Source: Rhodoferax aquaticus (GTDB lineage: Bacteria; Pseudomonadota; Gammaproteobacteria; Burkholderiales; Burkholderiaceae_C). Taken from it: a stretch of DNA of 64,000 nucleotides. The notes beneath the pieces are model-generated. The model was not told the origin of the DNA. It saw only the letters and a list, made by a program, of their open reading frames with translations, and did no database searches. Shown piece after piece: positions 40,704 to 50,057 of the stretch; the first letter of the stretch is position 1; every line of letters begins with the position of its first letter. The translations under genes and the position numbers were made by a program. The stretch covers positions 2,356,001-2,420,000 of the forward strand of contig NZ_CP036282.1 in NCBI RefSeq assembly GCF_006974105.1. Direction: 5' to 3'.

Positions 40704-42803
40704 TTAGTTGAAGGTCTTGCCTTCAGCTGCCAAACGGGCCAACAGGGGCGCGGGCTGCCAGAACTTGGCGTCGTCCAAGGGGTTTTGGGCGAAGCGGTGC
40801 ATGGCTTGCACCACGTTGAACAGGCCAACCTGGTCGGCATAGTTCATGGGCCCACCGCGGTGTGCGGGGAAGCCATAGCCAAAGATGTAGACGATGTCGA
40901 TATCGCTGGCTTTGGCCGCAATGCCCTCTTCCAAAATGTGGGCGGCTTCGTTGACCAAGCTAAACACCAGGCGTTGCACAATTTCTTCGTCCGAGATCTT
41001 GCGCGCTGTGATGCCCAAGGACTCACGGTGCGCGGCAATCATGGCCTCTACCTCTGCGTTGGGGATGGCGTCACGTTTGCCGGGCACATAGTCGTACCAG
41101 CCCGCACCGGTTTTTTGGCCGAAGCGACCTTTTTCGCACAGCAAGTCGGCGGTTTTGCTGTACTTCATGTCGGGCTGCTCGGTGTAGCGGCGCTTGCGGA
41201 TGGCCCAGCCAATGTCGTTGCCCGCCAAGTCACCCATGCGGAACGGCCCCATAGCAAAGCCAAATTTCTCAATGGCGCGGTCCACTTGTGCCGGTGTGCA
41301 GCCTTCGTCGAGCAAGAAGCCGCCTTGGCGACCGTACTGCTCAATCATGCGGTTGCCAATAAAACCGTCGCACACGCCAGACACCACGGCGGTTTTGCGG
41401 ATCTTCTTGGCCACAGACATGACAGTGGCCATGACATCGATGGCGGTCTTTTCGCCGCGCACCACTTCCAGCAACTTCATCACGTTGGCGGGGCTGAAGA
41501 AATGCAGACCGACCACATCTTCGGGGCGCTTGGTGAAGCTGGCGATTTTGTTGACATCCAAGGTGGACGTGTTGGACGCCAAGATGGCACCCGGCTTCAT
41601 CACGCGGTCCAGCTCTTTGAACACCGCTTCTTTGACGCCAATTTCTTCGAACACGGCTTCAATCACCATGTCGGTGCCAGTCAGCTCGTCATAGCTCAGG
41701 GTCGTGCTGAGCAAGCCCATGCGCTGGTCGTACTTGTCTTGTTTGAGCTTGCCTTTTTTGACTTGGGCTTCGTAATTCTTGCGGATGGTTGCAATGCCGC
41801 GATCCAGCGCTTCTTGCTTCATTTCCAGCATCTTGACGGGGATGCCTGCGTTCAAGAAGTTCATGGCAATGCCGCCACCCATGGTGCCAGCACCAATGAC
41901 CGCTACGGAGTTGATAGCGCGCAGCGCTGTATCCGAGGGCACATCGGCTATTTTTGAGGCAGCGCGCTCGGCCAGGAACAGGTGGCGCAGCGATTTGCTC
42001 TCGGCTGTCCACATCAGGTTGATGAAGATCTCGCGCTCCACCGCCATGCCTTCGTCAAACTTCTTCTTGGTGGCGGCTTCCACGGCGTCTACGCATTTGG
42101 CAGGCGCAGGGAAATGCTTGCTCATGCCCTTGACCATGTTGCGTGCGAACTGGAAGTAGGCGTCGCCTTGTGGGTGCTTGCATTTGAGGTCACGCACCAA
42201 GGGCAACGGGCGCACGCTGGCCACGCTGCGCGCGAACGCCAAGGCCTCTTCTGCCAAGCTTTCGGCAGAGGCAGCCACTTTGTCAAACAGCTTTTGACCG
42301 GGCAACATGGCCAGCATTTCTGCTTTGATGGGCTCGCCACTCACAATCATGTTCAGCGCGGGTTCCACACCCAGCACGCGGGGCAAACGCTGTGTGCCAC
42401 CGGCGCCGGGCAGCAGCCCCAGTTTCACTTCAGGCAAGGCCACGCTGGTGCCGGGAGCCACCACACGGTAGTGGGCACCTAAGGCCAGTTCCAAGCCACC
42501 GCCCATGACCACGGTGTGGATGGCAGCGATGACGGGTTTGCTGGAGTTTTCCAACACCCCAATCACGCTATTGAGGTTGGGTTCTTGCATGGCTTTGGGG
42601 GAGCCGAATTCTTTGATATCTGCGCCACCCGAGAACGCTTTGCCTGCGCCGGTGATCACAATAGCCGCCACTGCTGGGTTGGCATTGGCTTGTGCCATGC
42701 CGTCTGCAATGCCTTGGCGGGTGGACAGACCCAAGCCGTTGACCGGTGGGTTGTTCAGCGTAATGATGGCGATGTCGCCTTGGACTTCATAGTGCGCGGT
42801 CAT
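40704..42803 (-). CDS. Bifunctional enoyl-CoA hydratase / 3-hydroxyacyl-CoA dehydrogenase
   Basis: A 699-residue FadB/FadJ-type multienzyme that hydrates enoyl-CoA and oxidises the 3-hydroxyacyl-CoA. The crotonase domain is first (FSGGADIKEFG, VIAAIHTVVMGGGLELALGAHYR, PEVKLGLLPGAGGTQRLPR), then the Rossmann dehydrogenase (SVAVIGAGTMGGGIAMNFLN, about residue 297 on), GLHFFSPANVMKLLEVVRG with the catalytic His, and two C-terminal 3HCDH domains (GFIGNRM). A promoter and TetR-type operator lie directly upstream (42829-42842). A GAGGA box sits eight bases before the ATG. Confidence 0.95.
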   Translation of the reverse strand: MTAHYEVQGDIAIITLNNPPVNGLGLSTRQGIADGMAQANANPAVAAIVITGAGKAFSGGADIKEFGSPKAMQEPNLNSVIGVLENSSKPVIAAIHTVVMGGGLELALGAHYRVVAPGTSVALPEVKLGLLPGAGGTQRLPRVLGVEPALNMIVSGEPIKAEMLAMLPGQKLFDKVAASAESLAEEALAFARSVASVRPLPLVRDLKCKHPQGDAYFQFARNMVKGMSKHFPAPAKCVDAVEAATKKKFDEGMAVEREIFINLMWTAESKSLRHLFLAERAASKIADVPSDTALRAINSVAVIGAGTMGGGIAMNFLNAGIPVKMLEMKQEALDRGIATIRKNYEAQVKKGKLKQDKYDQRMGLLSTTLSYDELTGTDMVIEAVFEEIGVKEAVFKELDRVMKPGAILASNTSTLDVNKIASFTKRPEDVVGLHFFSPANVMKLLEVVRGEKTAIDVMATVMSVAKKIRKTAVVSGVCDGFIGNRMIEQYGRQGGFLLDEGCTPAQVDRAIEKFGFAMGPFRMGDLAGNDIGWAIRKRRYTEQPDMKYSKTADLLCEKGRFGQKTGAGWYDYVPGKRDAIPNAEVEAMIAAHRESLGITARKISDEEIVQRLVFSLVNEAAHILEEGIAAKASDIDIVYIFGYGFPAHRGGPMNYADQVGLFNVVQAMHRFAQNPLDDAKFWQPAPLLARLAAEGKTFN

Positions 42804-42828
42804 GATTGCATTCCTCGAATGTAAAAAT

Positions 42829-42842
42829 AGAACGGTCGTTCT
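42829..42842. promoter_or_regulatory. TetR-type operator palindrome before the FadB-type gene
   Basis: The 14-base inverted repeat AGAACG-GT-CGTTCT sits 26 bases upstream of the fadB-like ATG. On the minus strand a TACAAT -10 candidate ends about eight bases upstream of it, so a repressor bound here would sit on the transcription start. This kind of GAACG-n2-CGTTC half-site arrangement is typical of TetR regulators of fatty-acid degradation in beta-proteobacteria (a FadP-like role is a guess). I found no second copy in the window. Confidence 0.55.
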
Positions 42843-42963
42843 TTTTTAATTGTAGGAGCTTTTTATGACCGCTTGGCTAAGGGTTTGTCACGACTGGGAC
42901 AAGGGCTTGCCACCCAGGGCAGCCCCCTTCAAACGTGGCCCCGGGCGCTAGGTCAGGTCCCCG

Positions 42964-44589
42964 TTATTGTGGGAACTGGTAGTCCCTGAGCAACTCACGC
43001 AACTTGGACTTTTGCATTTTTCCAGTGCCGCCTAGGGGGATGGACTCTACGAACACCACATCGTCCGGAACTTGCCACTTGGCGGTTTTGCCTTCGTAAA
43101 ACGCAAGCAACTCTTCCCGTGTGACGGTGTGGTCAGGCTTCTTCACCACGGCAATGATGGGACGCTCGTCCCACTTGGGGTGCTTCATGCCGATGCAGGC
43201 GGCCATGGCCACCGCGGGGTGTGCCATCGCTACGTTTTCTACATCAATGGAGCTGATCCACTCACCGCCCGACTTAATCACATCTTTGCTACGGTCGGTG
43301 ATCTGCATATAGCCATCAGCGTCAATCGTCGCCACATCGCCGGTCGGGAACCAGCCATCAACCAAAGGTGCGGGGGCCTCGGCTTTGAAGTAATCGCTAA
43401 TGACCCAAGGGCCTTTCACCAGCAAGTCCCCGTAGGCTTTGCCGTCCCACGGCAGGTCTTTGCCTGCCTCGTCTACGATTTTCATGTCCACGCCAAAGAC
43501 GCCTCGGCCCTGCTTGAGGCGCACCTTCATTTTGTCGTCGGAGCTCAATGGCAAGTGCTTGTTTTTGAGCGTGCAAACAGTGCCCAAGGGCGACATTTCG
43601 GTCATGCCCCAAGCATGCAAGACCTCGACGCCGTACACATCGTTAAACGCCGTAATCATGGCGGGTGGGCAGGCAGAGCCACCGATGACAGTGCGTTTCA
43701 GGGTGCTAAACCGCAGTTGGTTGGTTTGCATATGAGCCAGCAGCATTTGCCACACCGTGGGCACACCGGCTGCAAAGGACACCTGTTCAGACTCAATCAA
43801 CTCATAGATGGACTTTCCGTCCATGGCCGGACCAGGAAACACCAGCTTGGCCCCGGTCATGGCGGCGGAATATGGCAAGCCCCATGCGTTCACATGGAAC
43901 ATGGGGACCACGGGCAGCACGCAGTCCCGGGCGCTCATGCTTAAAGCGTCTGGCAGTGCGCCTGCCAAAGCGTGCAACATGGTGGACCGGTGGCTGTACA
44001 GCGCGGCCTTGGGGTTGCCTGTGGTGCCGCTGGTGTAGCACATGCTGGACGCCGAGTTCTCATCAAAGGTCGGCCAGGTGTATGCGTCAGATTGACCGCC
44101 TATCCAAGCCTCGTAGCTTTGCAAGCCCGGAACACCGCTGTCTGCTGGCAACTTGTCAGCGTCGCACAGGGCAATGAAGTGCTTGATCGTGGTGCAGCGG
44201 CTGTGCACAGCCTTGACGATGGGTAAAAACGACAGGTCAAAACACAGCACCTGGTCCTCCGCATGGTTGGCAATCCACACAATTTGGTCGGGGTGCAAGC
44301 GCGGATTGAGCGTGTGCAGCACCCGCCCCGAGCCGCTCACACCAAAGTACAACTCTAGGTGCCGATAGCCATTCCACGCGAGCGTGGCCACCCTATCGCT
44401 GAACGCCAATTGCAACGCATCTAACGCGTTGGCCACCTTGCGCGACCGCAGGGCGACATCTTTGTACGTGGTGCGGTGAACGTCGCCTTCTACCCGGCGC
44501 GACACAATTTCACCTTCTCCATGGTGACGCTGCGCAAACTCAATAAGAGACGAAATTAGCAGCTCTTGGCCTTGCATTAACCCCAACAT
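42964..44589 (-). CDS. Long-chain fatty acid--CoA ligase (AMP-binding)
   Basis: A 541-residue adenylate-forming enzyme. The P-loop motif [22 protein letters not shown] and the [35 protein letters not shown] segment (A5-A8 motifs) are diagnostic, with [12 protein letters not shown] and a C-terminal [10 protein letters not shown] lysine for adenylation. It activates fatty acids with ATP and CoA for the beta-oxidation genes downstream. The frame extends to 44658; the ATG at 44589 gives [21 protein letters not shown] as in relatives. It is divergent from selO across a gap of about 120 bases. Confidence 0.93.
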   Translation of the reverse strand: MLGLMQGQELLISSLIEFAQRHHGEGEIVSRRVEGDVHRTTYKDVALRSRKVANALDALQLAFSDRVATLAWNGYRHLELYFGVSGSGRVLHTLNPRLHPDQIVWIANHAEDQVLCFDLSFLPIVKAVHSRCTTIKHFIALCDADKLPADSGVPGLQSYEAWIGGQSDAYTWPTFDENSASSMCYTSGTTGNPKAALYSHRSTMLHALAGALPDALSMSARDCVLPVVPMFHVNAWGLPYSAAMTGAKLVFPGPAMDGKSIYELIESEQVSFAAGVPTVWQMLLAHMQTNQLRFSTLKRTVIGGSACPPAMITAFNDVYGVEVLHAWGMTEMSPLGTVCTLKNKHLPLSSDDKMKVRLKQGRGVFGVDMKIVDEAGKDLPWDGKAYGDLLVKGPWVISDYFKAEAPAPLVDGWFPTGDVATIDADGYMQITDRSKDVIKSGGEWISSIDVENVAMAHPAVAMAACIGMKHPKWDERPIIAVVKKPDHTVTREELLAFYEGKTAKWQVPDDVVFVESIPLGGTGKMQKSKLRELLRDYQFPQ

Positions 44590-44712
44590 AGGACAAACTC
44601 CGAAAAAGTGGACATGCGCTCTGCGGCAACGGGTGTCGCGAGCGTGTCCATGGTACATCCAGCATTACCCTGCCCCACACTGGCCTTAGTCATATGCGGG
44701 ACAATTCGGCCC

Positions 44713-46209
44713 ATGCATCTCCCTCCACATGCCCCTGAAGTTTTTGAAACTTCCCTCCCATGGGTCCCTGGCTACAGCGCCTTAGGCGCCGACTTTGTAA
44801 GCCCTCTTGCGCCCACGCCTCTGCCAGCACCCTACTGGGTCGGAAAGAACCTGCCCTTAGGCCAAGCGCTGGGTTTGCCAGACACATGGACCAGCGACAA
44901 CGAGTGGCTCCATGCGTTTACGGGCAACCGCAACCTAGATAACACCAGCGCCTATAGCGCCGTCTACAGTGGGCACCAATTTGGCCAATGGGCCGGGCAG
45001 CTGGGCGATGGCCGTGCTATCACGCTGGGAGAGGCGGCTGGCTACGAGTTTCAGCTCAAGGGAGCTGGACCTACGCCTTACTCGCGCATGGGCGATGGCC
45101 GTGCTGTGCTGCGCAGCAGTATTCGCGAGTTTTTATGCAGCGAGGCTATGCATGCCTTAGGCATACCGACCACCCGTGCGCTGTGCGTAACGGGCTCCGA
45201 CGCGCCCGTGCGCCGAGAAGCGATTGAAACAGCGGCCGTTGTCACTCGGCTTTCGCCCAGCATGGTGCGATTCGGCCACTTTGAACACTTTTGCCACCAC
45301 GGCCTGCATGACCAGTTGCGCACCTTGGCTGATTATGTGATTGACCGCTTTTATCCCCAATGCCGACATGCAGACGCTTTCAGCGCCAACTTGGGCGGCA
45401 ACCCGTATGCCGCTCTTCTGCAGTGTGTGACCTTGCGCACGGCAGAACTATTGGCGCAATGGCAGGCAGTCGGTTTTTGCCACGGGGTGATGAACACGGA
45501 CAACATGAGCATCTTGGGCCTCACGTTGGACTACGGGCCTTTCCAGTTTCTGGATGCCTACGATCCGGCGCATATTTGCAACCATTCTGATCACCAAGGT
45601 CGCTATGCATTTGGCAAGCAACCTAACGTGGCTTACTGGAACCTATTTTGCCTAGGCCAGGCACTCATGCCCTTGATCGAGGATCAGGCATGGGCTATGT
45701 CCGCGTTGGAAACCTACAAGGAAGCTTACCCCAAGGCGTTTGCGCAGCGCATGGCCGCCAAGTTAGGCTTTGAACGTCCCACGGCGGCTACCGGTACCCT
45801 GACCCAAGACTTGTTGACGGCAATGGCGGCGCAGCGTGTGGACTACACCATATTTTGGAGCCGCTTGACCCAGTGGAGCACTGCACACGACCCTAAAGAC
45901 CACCGCGTGCGGGACTTGTTTTTGGACAGTGCATCTATTGACGCATGGTTGCTACAGTTTTCAGAGCTGCACGCGCAACACCCATATGCGCATAGTACCG
46001 AATTGATGCAAAAAAACAATCCCCAATTCGTGTTGAGGAACCATTTGGGCGAACTGGCCATCCAAGCTGCTCGTGTGAAAGATTTTTCAGTGCTCGAAGA
46101 CCTACTGAACGTGTTGCAAGCGCCATTTGAAGCGCATGCGCACCACCAAGACTGGGCGGATTTTCCGCCCGATTGGGCATCCGCCATTGCCATCAGTTGC
46201 AGTTCTTAA
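44713..46209 (+). CDS. selO: Protein adenylyltransferase SelO (YdiU)
   Basis: A pseudokinase-fold enzyme of 498 residues that transfers AMP from ATP to Ser, Thr or Tyr of proteins involved in redox homeostasis. The conserved blocks are [54 protein letters not shown] (nucleotide and catalytic region), [18 protein letters not shown] and [21 protein letters not shown] with catalytic Asn/Asp. The family C-terminal selenocysteine is replaced by CSS at the end, as in most bacteria a cysteine or other residue. The ATG at 44713 is preferred to an upstream start at 44608. Confidence 0.95.
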   Translation: MHLPPHAPEVFETSLPWVPGYSALGADFVSPLAPTPLPAPYWVGKNLPLGQALGLPDTWTSDNEWLHAFTGNRNLDNTSAYSAVYSGHQFGQWAGQLGDGRAITLGEAAGYEFQLKGAGPTPYSRMGDGRAVLRSSIREFLCSEAMHALGIPTTRALCVTGSDAPVRREAIETAAVVTRLSPSMVRFGHFEHFCHHGLHDQLRTLADYVIDRFYPQCRHADAFSANLGGNPYAALLQCVTLRTAELLAQWQAVGFCHGVMNTDNMSILGLTLDYGPFQFLDAYDPAHICNHSDHQGRYAFGKQPNVAYWNLFCLGQALMPLIEDQAWAMSALETYKEAYPKAFAQRMAAKLGFERPTAATGTLTQDLLTAMAAQRVDYTIFWSRLTQWSTAHDPKDHRVRDLFLDSASIDAWLLQFSELHAQHPYAHSTELMQKNNPQFVLRNHLGELAIQAARVKDFSVLEDLLNVLQAPFEAHAHHQDWADFPPDWASAIAISCSS

Positions 46210-46236
46210 ACTTGCGCATCACCCATGGGAGACACT

Positions 46237-46647
46237 ATGACTTTCAAAATCCAGAAAACAGACGAAGAGTGGAAAGCCCTGCTCAGTGCCAAAGGTGCTG
46301 AAGCCTTGGCCTACCAAGTCACTCGGCATGAAGCCACCGAGCGCTCGTACACCGGCAAACTAGAAGGCAACAAGGCACACGGCGTTTACCGCTGCATTTG
46401 CTGCGACAAGCCCCTGTTTGAGTCAAGCACCAAGTACGAATCTGGCTCGGGCTGGCCCAGCTTTTTTCAGCCCATCCAAGAAGATGCGGTGGGCACCAAG
46501 GTGGACGGCTTGCTGTGGATGAAGCGCACCGAAGTGCACTGCGCGGACTGTGGCGCACACTTGGGCCATGTGTTTGAAGACGGCCCCCAACCAACTGGTT
46601 TGCGCTACTGCATGAACTCGGCATCGTTACACTTCACGGACTCATGA
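46237..46647 (+). CDS. msrB: Peptide-methionine (R)-S-oxide reductase
   Basis: A 136-residue MsrB that reduces methionine-R-sulfoxide in proteins. Zinc cysteines appear as CICCDKPLF and [24 protein letters not shown] is the substrate loop, and [12 protein letters not shown] carries the catalytic cysteine. It starts at ATG 46237; an in-frame ATG at 46225 is possible. It follows selO after a short gap, and its end overlaps yciB by four bases (ATGA, 46644-46647), so the three genes likely form one unit. Confidence 0.95.
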   Translation: MTFKIQKTDEEWKALLSAKGAEALAYQVTRHEATERSYTGKLEGNKAHGVYRCICCDKPLFESSTKYESGSGWPSFFQPIQEDAVGTKVDGLLWMKRTEVHCADCGAHLGHVFEDGPQPTGLRYCMNSASLHFTDS

Positions 46648-47198
46648 AAACACTGATCGACTTTTTCCCTATTGCACTTTTCTTCGGTGCCTTCAAGCTG
46701 TATGACATCTATGTAGGCACCGCCGTCCTGATGGCCGCCACTGTGCTCCAAATGGGCCTGATCTACCGCATAGACGGCAAATTGCAGGCCATGCACAAGA
46801 TTACCTTGGTACTCATTTTGGTGTTTGGTGCCCTCACCCTGTGGCTGCACGACGACCGCTTCATCAAATGGAAACCCACCGTGATGTACAGCGCAATGGC
46901 CATGGGTCTGAGCATGGCGCTGTGGATTTTTCACAAGAACTTTCTCAAGCTCATGCTGGGCAGCCAGTTGGCCTTGCCGGATGCGGTGTGGCAACGGCTT
47001 AACGTGGTGTGGATTCTGTATGCCGCTTTCATGGCCATTTTGAATGGCTACGTAGTGCTGTACTACAGCACCGAAGCGTGGGTGAACTTTAAAGTGTGGG
47101 GCTACGCCTTCCCACTGGTGTTCATCATTGGGCAGGGCCTGTACATCGCGCCCCACCTCAAGAGCGACGACAGCCAACAAGAAACGCCCGCACCATGA
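46644..47198 (+). CDS. yciB: Inner-membrane septation protein A homologue (YciB)
   Basis: A 184-residue polytopic protein of the YciB/IspZ family involved in envelope and septum maintenance. Typical start [27 protein letters not shown], then five or so hydrophobic segments, KWKPTVMY and [19 protein letters not shown]. Its start overlaps msrB, and its end overlaps the bolA-family gene (ATGA, 47195-47198). The function is inferred from family only. Confidence 0.93.
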   Translation: MKTLIDFFPIALFFGAFKLYDIYVGTAVLMAATVLQMGLIYRIDGKLQAMHKITLVLILVFGALTLWLHDDRFIKWKPTVMYSAMAMGLSMALWIFHKNFLKLMLGSQLALPDAVWQRLNVVWILYAAFMAILNGYVVLYYSTEAWVNFKVWGYAFPLVFIIGQGLYIAPHLKSDDSQQETPAP

Positions 47199-47491
47199 AC
47201 ACGGATCACTTGCCCACGGCCGCTGCACTAGAAGCGCGCCTGATCGAACACTTGCAGCCCAGCCGCTTAGAAGTGCTGGATGAAAGCTACCAACATGCTG
47301 GGCACGCTGGCGCCAATGACAGCGGCGTCGGCACGCACTTTCGGGTACGCATTGCTTCACATTTATTTACCGGCGTGAGCCGAGTAGCACGCCATCGCCT
47401 TGTGTATGATGCGTTGCAAGATTTCATCGACCAAGGGCTGCACGCTCTGGCCATTGAAGCCGAAGAATCATCTCCTGTCACGAACCATTGA
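47195..47491 (+). CDS. BolA family protein
   Basis: A 98-residue BolA-type protein. Its core shows [28 protein letters not shown], then [34 protein letters not shown], with the invariant His in ARHRLVY. BolA proteins bind glutaredoxin and [2Fe-2S] clusters. The start overlaps the yciB stop by four bases; a longer frame from 47096 lies within yciB and was rejected. The next gene, a parvulin, starts 19 bases later. Confidence 0.92.
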   Translation: MNTDHLPTAAALEARLIEHLQPSRLEVLDESYQHAGHAGANDSGVGTHFRVRIASHLFTGVSRVARHRLVYDALQDFIDQGLHALAIEAEESSPVTNH

Positions 47492-47510
47492 AGCATCCTA
47501 AGGAATACGA

Positions 47511-48296
47511 ATGAAGAAGCAAATTTTGACCGCTATTGCCACCGCTGCCTTGTTGGCGGTGGGTGTGCCCGCGGCCAATGCCCAAAACGTGGCGATTGTG
47601 AATGGCAAAGCCGTTCCTACCGCTCGCGTCGACGCACTTGCACAGCAAATTGCGCGCTCCGGCCGCCCAGTGACTCCTGAAATGCAAGGTCAGCTGCGTG
47701 AAGAAGTGATCGCACGCGAAATCTTCATGCAAGAAGCGCAAGCCCGTGGCTTGGACGCCACCGACGACTACAAGAGCCAAATTGAATTGGCACGCCAATC
47801 CATCTTGGTACGCGAGTTGTTCAAAAACTTCCAAGAAAAGAACCCCGTCACCGACGAAGAAACAAAAGCTGAATACGACAAATTTGCCGCTGCCAACGCA
47901 GGTAAAGAGTACCGTGCTCGCCACATCTTGGTCGAAAAAGAAGACCAAGCCAAGGCCATCATCGCCCAGCTGAAAAAAGGCGGCAAGTTTGAAGCCATCG
48001 CGAAGAAGTCCTCCAAAGACCCAGGCTCTGGCGCCAACGGTGGTGACTTGGATTGGGCCAACCCCAATAGTTACGACAAAGACTTTTCAGCCGCATTGAC
48101 CGCGCTTGAAAAAGGCAAAACTACCGAAGTCCCGGTGAAGACCCAGTTCGGTTACCACATCATCCGCCTGGATGACGTGCGTGACGCCCAGTTGCCCAAG
48201 TACGAAGAAGTGAAGCCACAAATTTCGCAACAATTGACGCAACAAAAGATGGCGAAGTTCCAAGAAGAGCTGCGCGCTAAAGCTAAGGTGGAGTAA
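47511..48296 (+). CDS. Periplasmic peptidylprolyl isomerase, parvulin type
   Basis: A 261-residue SurA/PrsA-like protein. A signal peptide runs MKKQILTAIATAALLAVGVPAANA, then an N-terminal helical chaperone region (about 25-135) and the parvulin domain (about 135-235): YRARHILVEKEDQAKAIIAQLKKGGKF, DPGSGANGGDLDW and TQFGYHIIRLDDVRD. It assists folding of outer-membrane proteins in the periplasm. A terminator follows 31 bases after the stop. Confidence 0.93.
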   Translation: MKKQILTAIATAALLAVGVPAANAQNVAIVNGKAVPTARVDALAQQIARSGRPVTPEMQGQLREEVIAREIFMQEAQARGLDATDDYKSQIELARQSILVRELFKNFQEKNPVTDEETKAEYDKFAAANAGKEYRARHILVEKEDQAKAIIAQLKKGGKFEAIAKKSSKDPGSGANGGDLDWANPNSYDKDFSAALTALEKGKTTEVPVKTQFGYHIIRLDDVRDAQLPKYEEVKPQISQQLTQQKMAKFQEELRAKAKVE

Positions 48297-48326
48297 TCCC
48301 CATCAGCAGGCTCTCACGCCTGCCCT

Positions 48327-48354
48327 AAAAAAAGCGACCTAGGTCGCTTTTTTT
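48327..48354. terminator. Bidirectional terminator after the parvulin gene
   Basis: A 28-base perfect palindrome, AAAAAAAGCGACCT followed by AGGTCGCTTTTTTT. The U-tracts at both ends suit the plus-strand parvulin and the minus-strand DOPA-dioxygenase-type gene that ends at 48381. Confidence 0.9.
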
Positions 48355-48380
48355 ACGTCTATGCCAACACATCAGACCAT

Positions 48381-48767
48381 TTAGACACTTTCCACCGACG
48401 CCTCTTCGCCCAAAATGGACAAATCCAAGGGTCGAATTGCCCCCATCCACATCGCGCGGTCGCGGTGGTCGACCAAGTCGTTGTCGCTGATGGGGTGAAT
48501 AAACAGCACCAAACCCGCACGGCGCATCATGAGCCAAGGAATGATGTCACCAAACAGCTCTGCCTTGAACGCTAACTGGCAGCTCCAGTCAGGGTGCGGC
48601 CCCACGGGCTTCTCGTGCACGCGGCCCATCTTGATGGGGAAAGTTGCAGCCGCTGCTTCGCACAGGGCGCGGGCTTGCTCAATGGTTGAGGCATCAAAGT
48701 ACACATGGGCGTGATAGCCCCGAATGCGCGGTGTCTCAGCGGGGATGGGGGTGATGGTTGAAGTCAT
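48381..48767 (-). CDS. DOPA 4,5-dioxygenase family protein
   Basis: A 128-residue protein with the DOPA 4,5-dioxygenase pattern: IRGYHAHVYFDASTIEQAR, GRVHEKPVGPHPDWSCQLAF and GLVLFIHPISDNDLVDHRDRA. The histidines in HAHVYF, GPHPDW and FIHP are candidate iron ligands. The family is named for extradiol cleavage in plants and fungi; bacterial members are mostly untested. The ATG at 48767 is preferred over a longer frame. It is the last gene before the T6SS block, and converges on the parvulin gene. Confidence 0.9.
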   Translation of the reverse strand: MTSTITPIPAETPRIRGYHAHVYFDASTIEQARALCEAAAATFPIKMGRVHEKPVGPHPDWSCQLAFKAELFGDIIPWLMMRRAGLVLFIHPISDNDLVDHRDRAMWMGAIRPLDLSILGEEASVESV

Positions 48768-48800
48768 GCGCCATGATGCCACTGAATCGCCCCGGATTTA

Positions 48801-48932
48801 CTAGACAGCTTGCAGGTGGATTTGCAAGGGTGCATGGCCGGCTTGGGCCTCCAGGCTGGCGCTGCTAATGGTGAGGATGCGCTCTGCGGGGATGAGGGTG
48901 GTGAGGCTGGGGGTGGGCATGGGCGTTGACAT
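48801..48932 (-). pseudogene. vgrG 5'-end remnant (43 codons)
   Basis: On the minus strand the frame starts MSTPMPTPSLTTLIPAERIL and continues TISSASLEAQAGHAPLQ before a TAG at 48801. From SLTTLIPAERIL to EAQAGHA it is identical to the N-terminus of the complete VgrG (58179-61055). At DNA level about 74 bases (48838-48911 and 60979-61052) agree with one mismatch by eye. It lies downstream of tssA, at the end of the T6SS block. It is probably a scar of vgrG duplication or of recombination, not a working gene. Confidence 0.8.
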
Positions 48933-48999
48933 GGTGGAGGCTCCGTGCGTAGGGTGGGCTTGCGTTCAAGGTCGCGTTCAGGGTCGTATTGGGGGGTGC

Positions 49000-50055
49000 T
49001 CAGGGCACGTCGCGGTCCCAGGCCTGCAGCAGGTCGGGGGGGATTTGGCTGGCGACTTCGCTAAAGCGTTTGCCCCACATGCGCTGGGCTTGCTTGAGCA
49101 GCACAGACACCGGGCTGCTGGGTTCGTTGTGCTCTATCCACTGCTGCACCTGCAGCAGCAGACTGCGGATGTGTTCGCGCTGGTGTTGTAGGTCATGGGA
49201 CATGGCGGCACTGATCGCGGGAAGGTAGGCTGTGTCCTCCTCTACGTCCTCTTCTACATCCTGCTCTATGTCCTCCAGATAGGGCTCTTGGCGGGTCTCC
49301 AAGCTGGCGTCCATGGTCTGGGCTTGGAAGGCGCACAGGTCTGCAAACACTTTGAGCAGGGGTGCGAGGTGGGGGGCGTCGTCACCGAGTTGGCTCTGGG
49401 GGTCGTGGGCGATCCAGTGGGCCAGCGCGCGGGCGCTCTGGGCGGCTTGTAGCAGGCTGTGCAGGGTGGCGTCCTTTTTTGCGTGCAAGGCGGCGAGTTG
49501 GCGGTGTATGGCCTGGGGCTCGGGGCTGTAGGGCGGGCGGGGAATGGCGTGGGCGCGTTCGATGTCGCGCATGCTCAGGCGCGCGGCCGTACTGGCGCAG
49601 ACCACGATGTCGCGGATGTCGCCCAGCAGCCCTTCGGGGTCACACAGCGCGGCCAGGGCGTTGGCGCGCACGGCCGGGTCAAACAGCCCGTCAAGCATGA
49701 GCTGGGGGTGGACGTCCTGGGGCCAGCTGCGCAGGGCGGCGTGCAGGCTGTCTAGCCCTAGCGCGAGGCCCGCGGCACCGCTGCGCCGGGTACGCGCGCG
49801 GGTGAGCCAGATGAGCAGGCTGATGTCGGTGCTTAGCAGGAGCAAGCGGCGGCAGTCGCGTTCGACTTCGCTCCAGTCCGGCCCTTCAGGCTGGCTTGCA
49901 AAGCTGCCATATTGCACGTCAGAACGGGGCTGCAGCCGGGCTTGCAGCACGGCGTATTCTGGGTCGTACTCTAGGCTGGTACCGCAGGGTTGCGCCGCGC
50001 TCAGGGCAGGATAGGCCGCGTCGGGGCCAAGCGTTGTGGGGGGTGGGTTGTGCAT
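49000..50055 (-). CDS. tssA: T6SS protein TssA (ImpA)
   Basis: A 351-residue TssA. The ImpA N-terminal domain is recognised by PCGTSLEYDPEYAVLQA, then PDWSEVERDCRRLLLLSTDISLLIWLTRA and GLALGLDSLHAALRSWPQDVHPQL. TssA caps the baseplate and sheath during T6SS assembly. An unusual acidic run EDIEQDVEEDVEEDTAY (about 250-270) follows the central domain, and the C-terminus is MWGKRFSEVASQIPPDLLQAW. The frame is open to 50289, but ATG at 50055 is preferred because it precedes a normal TssA start and lies two bases from the tssG stop. Confidence 0.92.
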   Translation of the reverse strand: MHNPPPTTLGPDAAYPALSAAQPCGTSLEYDPEYAVLQARLQPRSDVQYGSFASQPEGPDWSEVERDCRRLLLLSTDISLLIWLTRARTRRSGAAGLALGLDSLHAALRSWPQDVHPQLMLDGLFDPAVRANALAALCDPEGLLGDIRDIVVCASTAARLSMRDIERAHAIPRPPYSPEPQAIHRQLAALHAKKDATLHSLLQAAQSARALAHWIAHDPQSQLGDDAPHLAPLLKVFADLCAFQAQTMDASLETRQEPYLEDIEQDVEEDVEEDTAYLPAISAAMSHDLQHQREHIRSLLLQVQQWIEHNEPSSPVSVLLKQAQRMWGKRFSEVASQIPPDLLQAWDRDVP

Positions 50056-50057
50056 GT

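Noticed and set aside
40785..41957. A 390-codon plus-strand open frame opposite the FadB-type gene
   Set aside because: The minus-strand protein has complete crotonase and dehydrogenase motifs; the antisense frame has no start signal or known motif.
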